DNA of 9,065 bases from an uncultured Clostridia bacterium. GTDB lineage: Bacteria; Bacillota; Clostridia; TANB77; CAG-508. The stretch covers positions 1-9,065 of the forward strand of contig CANQMY010000037.1 in assembly GCA_947625075.1 (NCBI GenBank), written 5' to 3'. Below the pieces are notes generated by a model that was not told where the DNA came from, searched no databases, and worked only from the letters and a program-made list of their open reading frames with translations. A program made the translations under genes and the position numbers. This document shows positions 5,780-9,065 of this stretch, piece after piece; position 1 is the stretch's first letter, and the number at the start of each line of letters is the position of its first letter.

Positions 5780-7492
5780 TTATATATCTATTTCATCATT
5801 CTTATCTACTTCTTGATTATTGCTTCTTTCATTCGTTTTATCACTAATTGCTTCTATAATGTCTAATTTCATCTTTAAATATTTTGTTTTTACATTACTA
5901 GAAACTCTATCTACAATTCCATAACACCTACTAAACCTTTTTTTCCATAAATCTATCGATTTTTCTTTTTTATTTGATTCTTTTGAATCATCTAAAGTAG
6001 TATCTTCTACGTCCTGAGTTGGTTGGATTTCAGGTTCGATATTAGAAGTAATTTCCTCATTATTGTTATTTTTTTGATTACCTTCTAATAATTTATATTT
6101 TTCTACTAAACCATTTTCTTTTTCTTCTAAAGAATTTTTAATTCCATCTACTGCTTCTTTAAAAAGCTCATCTCCTTCTTCATATTGAAAATAGTTCTTA
6201 TACCACGCATTATATATCCAATCATTCCACTGATTTAGAAGTTCTTTTGTTTGTGCAATATTAAGTTTTTCTGCCCATAATTCTAAACGAGAATTTTCTA
6301 ATTCATTAAAACCAACTTCTGGCATATAAACTTTTTTAGCAATATTCTCATCTACCATATAAGGTGTATTATCTAATGAATATATTTTGTTTCCTGGTCC
6401 AACTAAACCTAATCTTCCACCTAAACGTTCTGTTGCTCCATCTAAATCGCTTCTAAAATTTTCACTATATTCTTTATCTTCTGAATTTAATTCATATACA
6501 TTAAATTTTGGATCTTGATGATTTAAAAAATGTTTTTGAAAACTAATTTTATCATATAAATATTTTTTTATTTCCATTTCCAAAACAGTTTGCAAACTAA
6601 TGTCTTCAACATTATCTAATTCATCAAGTTCTATTTTTAAAAGTCTTTGTTGAACATCTGCTAAAGTTTCGCCTTTTTGATTATCAGTTTTACCAACACC
6701 TCTTATAGTACGTCCAAACTCAACATTATATCCAAATTTTTCATCTGCTTGAATAAGCTTATTATATAAATCTTGATTTGTTGATTGTTCTACCGCATCA
6801 AACAATACAGATACTGCATCTTTATTTCTAAGTGTTTCTAATTTCAAACTAGAAAGTATTTTTACATCTTCTCCGATACCATCTTCATAACTATTATCAA
6901 TTAACTCATTTTCTTCGTTTTGAATTTTCTCTAATCTTTGTAAAAAATTTGGTATTCCGATTAATCTATCTGTTTCTTCACATAAAAGCTTTGGATTTCC
7001 TCTAGTTGCACGTATCATTGTGCCTTCTCCTACAATGCTTGTTAAAAATCTTGTTAATTCAACTTCCCCACTATATAGAACATCTTTGCTTTCATTACCA
7101 CACATCATTTGTGCAAACATTTCTGTAGAACCTTCATTTAGATTTTTTAATGTAATATTGCTTTTAAAATCTTTTAATCCACTCTTATCATCACCCATAT
7201 GATTATAAGAGTGAAAAAGCTCATGAATACGTAAAGCTCTATCACCCATTCTATGCTTAGATAAATTTATATAGTCATAATAACTTTCTCCTCCGTTATC
7301 TCTCATCGGATCATTATCAACGATTACATACTTAGGTGCTTTTTGTTCTAGTTCAACTTTTATTTCGTTATAAAATTCTTCTATTTGCTCAGGAGTAATT
7401 TTACCAAAATGTTTTCCAAAAAGCTGTGCATATCTACGAGAAAAAAAGTCTATATCATCTTTTCTAATTTTTTCTATCTCTTCTGTATCCAA
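5780..7492 (-). CDS. Putative gluzincin-type zinc metalloprotease (HExxH protein), uncharacterised
   Basis: A 570-residue protein with no recognised named family. The clearest feature is HELFH (90-94), an HExxH zinc-protease motif with H90 and H94 as ligands and E91 as catalytic base. It is followed 25 residues later by LNEGSTEMFAQ (118-128), whose E120 or E124 fits the third zinc ligand of gluzincins. A further His98 lies close by. The HExxH motif sits in an N-terminal domain (about 1-180). Residues 185-440 show no motif I recognise, 471-512 is an Asn/Glu/Asp/Ser-rich probably disordered linker, and 513-550 is a basic helical segment (LWKKRFSRCYG...). There is no signal peptide or membrane span, so a cytoplasmic or inner-surface location is expected. 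The start is TTG (7490-7492) with AAGGAG nine bases ahead. It lies 24 bases after the ispA-like gene and 24 bases before the 153-residue gene. Protease activity is inferred; a non-catalytic HExxH protein remains possible. Confidence 0.82.
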   Translation of the reverse strand: MDTEEIEKIRKDDIDFFSRRYAQLFGKHFGKITPEQIEEFYNEIKVELEQKAPKYVIVDNDPMRDNGGESYYDYINLSKHRMGDRALRIHELFHSYNHMGDDKSGLKDFKSNITLKNLNEGSTEMFAQMMCGNESKDVLYSGEVELTRFLTSIVGEGTMIRATRGNPKLLCEETDRLIGIPNFLQRLEKIQNEENELIDNSYEDGIGEDVKILSSLKLETLRNKDAVSVLFDAVEQSTNQDLYNKLIQADEKFGYNVEFGRTIRGVGKTDNQKGETLADVQQRLLKIELDELDNVEDISLQTVLEMEIKKYLYDKISFQKHFLNHQDPKFNVYELNSEDKEYSENFRSDLDGATERLGGRLGLVGPGNKIYSLDNTPYMVDENIAKKVYMPEVGFNELENSRLELWAEKLNIAQTKELLNQWNDWIYNAWYKNYFQYEEGDELFKEAVDGIKNSLEEKENGLVEKYKLLEGNQKNNNNEEITSNIEPEIQPTQDVEDTTLDDSKESNKKEKSIDLWKKRFSRCYGIVDRVSSNVKTKYLKMKLDIIEAISDKTNERSNNQEVDKNDEIDI

Positions 7493-7516
7493 ATTAATAA
7501 TCTCCTTAAATAAAAA

Positions 7517-8404
7517 TTATTTATTTCTATTTTGTATATATAAAGCTAATTCTTTTAAAAACTCAGCTTTTTCTCCATAATTATCTAAAATATTAATTGC
7601 CTCTTTAGTTATTTTATCCAACTTTTCTTTTGATTCTTGTAAACCATATTTAGATACATAAGTACATTTTTTACGTTTTTTATCATTACCTACTGGTTTT
7701 CCTAGTACTCTTTCATCTCCTTCTTCAGATAAAATATCATCTTTTATCTGAAATGCTAATCCAATTTTATCTGCATAACTAGATAATTCTTCTAATTCAT
7801 TTATATTTGCCTCTCCAAGTATTGCACCCATTCTAACACATAACTTTAAAAGAGCTCCTGTTTTATTCGTATGAATATAATCTAAATATTCTGATGATAT
7901 TTCTTTTCCCTCAAATTCTGTATCTATATACTCTCCTGCTATCATTCTATCAACAGCAAGAGAAAACTCATTAAAAATTTTTAGTTTATTTATTAAATCT
8001 TTCTGACTACTTTTTTTCAAATCTTCACTAATAACAATATAACTATTATTTAATAATCCATCTCCTGCTAAGATTGCTGTTGCTTCATTAAATTTTTTAT
8101 GGTTAGTTTGTTTTCCATGTCTAAAATCATCATTGTCTATACCTGGTAAATCATCATGTATAAGAGAAAAATTATGTACCATTTCTATTGCAACTGCATA
8201 AGGCATACATTTTTCTATATCATTTTTAAACAATTTATACGTTGCAATAACTAAAATTGGTCTTAATCTTTTTCCCCCTGCCATTAAACTATATTCCATA
8301 GAATTATTTAATACTTCTTCTATACATTTATCTTTTCTTAAATATTTTTTTAATTCATTTTCTACTATTTCTTGATAATTTTTAAGCTCCGATTTAAACT
8401 CCAT
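7517..8404 (-). CDS. ispA: Polyprenyl (farnesyl/geranyl) diphosphate synthase
   Basis: A 295-residue trans-prenyltransferase condensing isopentenyl diphosphate with allylic diphosphates, giving the precursor for undecaprenyl carrier lipid and other isoprenoids. Motifs: GGKRLRP (43-49), the first Asp-rich motif LIHDDLPGIDNDD (81-93), GKQTNHKKF (97-105), ILAGDGLL (111-118), KTGALL (181-186), the second Asp-rich region FQIKDDILSEEGD (218-230), and GKPVGND (235-241). The bulky F79, five residues before the first DD, fits short products (C10-C15). Two positions are unusual. The canonical DDxxD of the second motif reads DDILS, with S226 in place of the third Asp, and the usual GQ..D block reads GEYID (157-161). 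Length is normal for IspA. ATG at 8402-8404 follows a strong GGAGGA. It is the first gene of a three-gene operon, rather than sitting with xseB or dxs as is common in Bacillota. Chain length is not proven. Confidence 0.93.
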   Translation of the reverse strand: MEFKSELKNYQEIVENELKKYLRKDKCIEEVLNNSMEYSLMAGGKRLRPILVIATYKLFKNDIEKCMPYAVAIEMVHNFSLIHDDLPGIDNDDFRHGKQTNHKKFNEATAILAGDGLLNNSYIVISEDLKKSSQKDLINKLKIFNEFSLAVDRMIAGEYIDTEFEGKEISSEYLDYIHTNKTGALLKLCVRMGAILGEANINELEELSSYADKIGLAFQIKDDILSEEGDERVLGKPVGNDKKRKKCTYVSKYGLQESKEKLDKITKEAINILDNYGEKAEFLKELALYIQNRNK

Positions 8405-8440
8405 TAAAATCCTCCATTTATTTTACAATATGATAACCTT

Positions 8441-8469
8441 ATAATATCATAAAAGAAAGTGATTATCAA
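8441..8469 (-). promoter_or_regulatory. ispA: Promoter of the ispA-metalloprotease operon
   Basis: On the minus strand, TTGATA (8464-8469), a 17-base spacer and TATTAT (8441-8446) form a sigma-A promoter with an extended -10 (TG one base before). The string ATGATATTATA is shared with the promoter at 1745-1773. The -35 hexamer lies in the loop of the upstream gene's terminator hairpin, and the spacer contains one arm of it. A start near 8434 gives a leader of about 30 bases carrying GGAGGA. Confidence 0.75.
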
Positions 8470-8481
8470 CCACTTTCTTTT
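8451..8481 (-). terminator. Hairpin terminator after the ABC exporter gene
   Basis: AAAAGAAAGTG (8451-8461) and CACTTTCTTTT (8471-8481) form a perfect 11-base stem with a nine-base loop. On the minus strand the 3' arm itself ends in TTTCTTTT, with no further T-run, so termination may be partial. On the plus strand the T-run continues slightly further. It lies 39 bases after the exporter's stop codon and overlaps the ispA promoter. Confidence 0.7.
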
Positions 8482-8520
8482 TAGTTATTTAACTTTTACC
8501 TTTTTAATTTTAAAATCAAA

Positions 8521-9065
8521 TTATTCTAGTTCAAATGCTCCTGTATATAGTCTATAATATGTTCCTTTTTGTGATATTAATTCATCATGGTCTCCTCTTT
8601 CTATTATTCTTCCGTGGTCTAACACTATAATTGCTTTTGAATTTCTTACAGTAGATAGTCTATGTGCTATTACAAATACAGTTCTTCCTTCCATTAATTT
8701 ATCCATACCATCCTGAACTATTTTCTCTGTTCTTGTATCTATGCTTGATGTTGCCTCATCTAATATCATAACTGGTGGGTCATTTATTGCTGCTCTTGCT
8801 ATTGATAAAAGTTGCCTTTGTCCTTGTGATAAAGTACTGCCATCTCCTGATATTATTGTATCATATCCATTTGGAAGTCTTGTTATAAAATCATGTGCAT
8901 TGGCTAATTTTGCAGCTTCAATCACCTCTTCATCTGTTGCATTTTTTGCTCCATATTTTATATTATCTTTTATTGTACCTGTAAATAAATTTGTATCTTG
9001 AAGTACCATTCCTAAAGAACGTCTTAAATCATCCTTTTTGATTTTATTAATATTTATTCCATCAT
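8521..9065 (-). CDS. ABC exporter (multidrug/lipid type), C-terminal nucleotide-binding domain, partial
   Basis: The last 180 codons of an ABC exporter half-transporter. Its membrane domain and Walker A lie beyond the right edge. The reading frame is open to the edge, beginning DGININ..., so the internal Met at 9007-9009 is not the start. Visible in order: LRRSLGMVLQDTNLF with the Q-loop Gln (around 8998-9000), signature LSQGQRQLLSIARA (from 8832), Walker B VMILDEATSSID (8772 downward) with the catalytic Glu, H-loop His in IAHRLSTV (8662-8664), and the usual end HDELISQKGTYYRLYTGAFELE. LSQGQ, the intact catalytic Glu and the xxLMEGRT segment resemble the catalytically competent TM288-type subunit of heterodimeric exporters. 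A TM287-like partner is therefore expected upstream, off the window. The substrate cannot be told. It ends at TAA (8521-8523) and is followed by the hairpin at 8451-8481. Confidence 0.93.
   Translation of the reverse strand, partial: DGININKIKKDDLRRSLGMVLQDTNLFTGTIKDNIKYGAKNATDEEVIEAAKLANAHDFITRLPNGYDTIISGDGSTLSQGQRQLLSIARAAINDPPVMILDEATSSIDTRTEKIVQDGMDKLMEGRTVFVIAHRLSTVRNSKAIIVLDHGRIIERGDHDELISQKGTYYRLYTGAFELE

Noticed and set aside
7020..7202. 60-codon plus-strand frame
   Set aside because: Antisense to the HExxH region of the 570-residue gene, with no supporting signals.
8741..9001. 86-codon plus-strand frame
   Set aside because: Antisense to the signature, Walker B and Q-loop region of the ABC exporter, whose motifs are unmistakable.
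1..9065. CRISPR arrays, tRNA or rRNA genes, insertion sequences, riboswitches
   Set aside because: I saw no spaced palindromic repeats, cloverleaf-like sequence, transposase gene or terminal inverted repeats. Leaders before the operons are only about 26-35 bases, too short for a riboswitch.

Overview
The window is very AT-rich (by eye roughly a quarter G+C). It has strong Gram-positive-style Shine-Dalgarno sequences (GGAGG, AAGGAG, GAAAGGA), sigma-A type promoters, and IspA-type and ABC-exporter genes typical of Bacillota. The best guess is a chromosomal segment from a low-GC, probably uncultured Clostridia-type bacterium. This is inferred from composition and gene style, not from a database match. 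All eight genes I accept are on the minus strand, so transcription runs from high to low coordinates. Plus-strand reading frames are antisense shadows. Stops are TAA except one TAG, and nothing suggests an altered genetic code.

From the right edge: (1) 8521-9065 is the C-terminal nucleotide-binding domain of an ABC exporter resembling the TM288-type subunit of heterodimeric exporters; it runs off the window. (2) 8441-8481 is a compact junction where the exporter's terminator hairpin overlaps the next promoter. (3) 5236-8469 is a self-contained operon of three genes. They are a farnesyl/geranyl-diphosphate synthase (ispA-like), a 570-residue protein with an HExxH...E zinc-metalloprotease signature, and a 153-residue helical protein with a cationic amphipathic tail. 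The last two start at TTG codons and the operon ends in a clear intrinsic terminator. The metalloprotease-like protein and its small partner are the best candidates for something undescribed.

(4) 4711-5293 is a 583-base gene-free stretch. It contains two tandem near-perfect DnaA boxes plus a third degenerate one, a fourth exact box about 290 bases away, AT-rich direct repeats, and the promoter of the next operon. (5) 1-4710 is a surface-polysaccharide locus. It has four family-2 glycosyltransferases followed by the ATPase of a Wzt/TagH-type polysaccharide export ABC transporter, and a further gene apparently begins at the left edge. It has a main promoter at 4743-4771 and an internal promoter at 1745-1773. 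The two promoters share sequence blocks that occur in swapped order.

The likely biology is as follows. The glycosyltransferases build a cell-surface glycan or teichoic-acid-like polymer on a lipid carrier in the cytoplasm, and the Wzt-type ATPase powers its export. The prenyl diphosphate synthase would supply precursors for the undecaprenyl carrier and other isoprenoids. That metabolic link to the glycan locus is inference. The two operons are transcribed separately.
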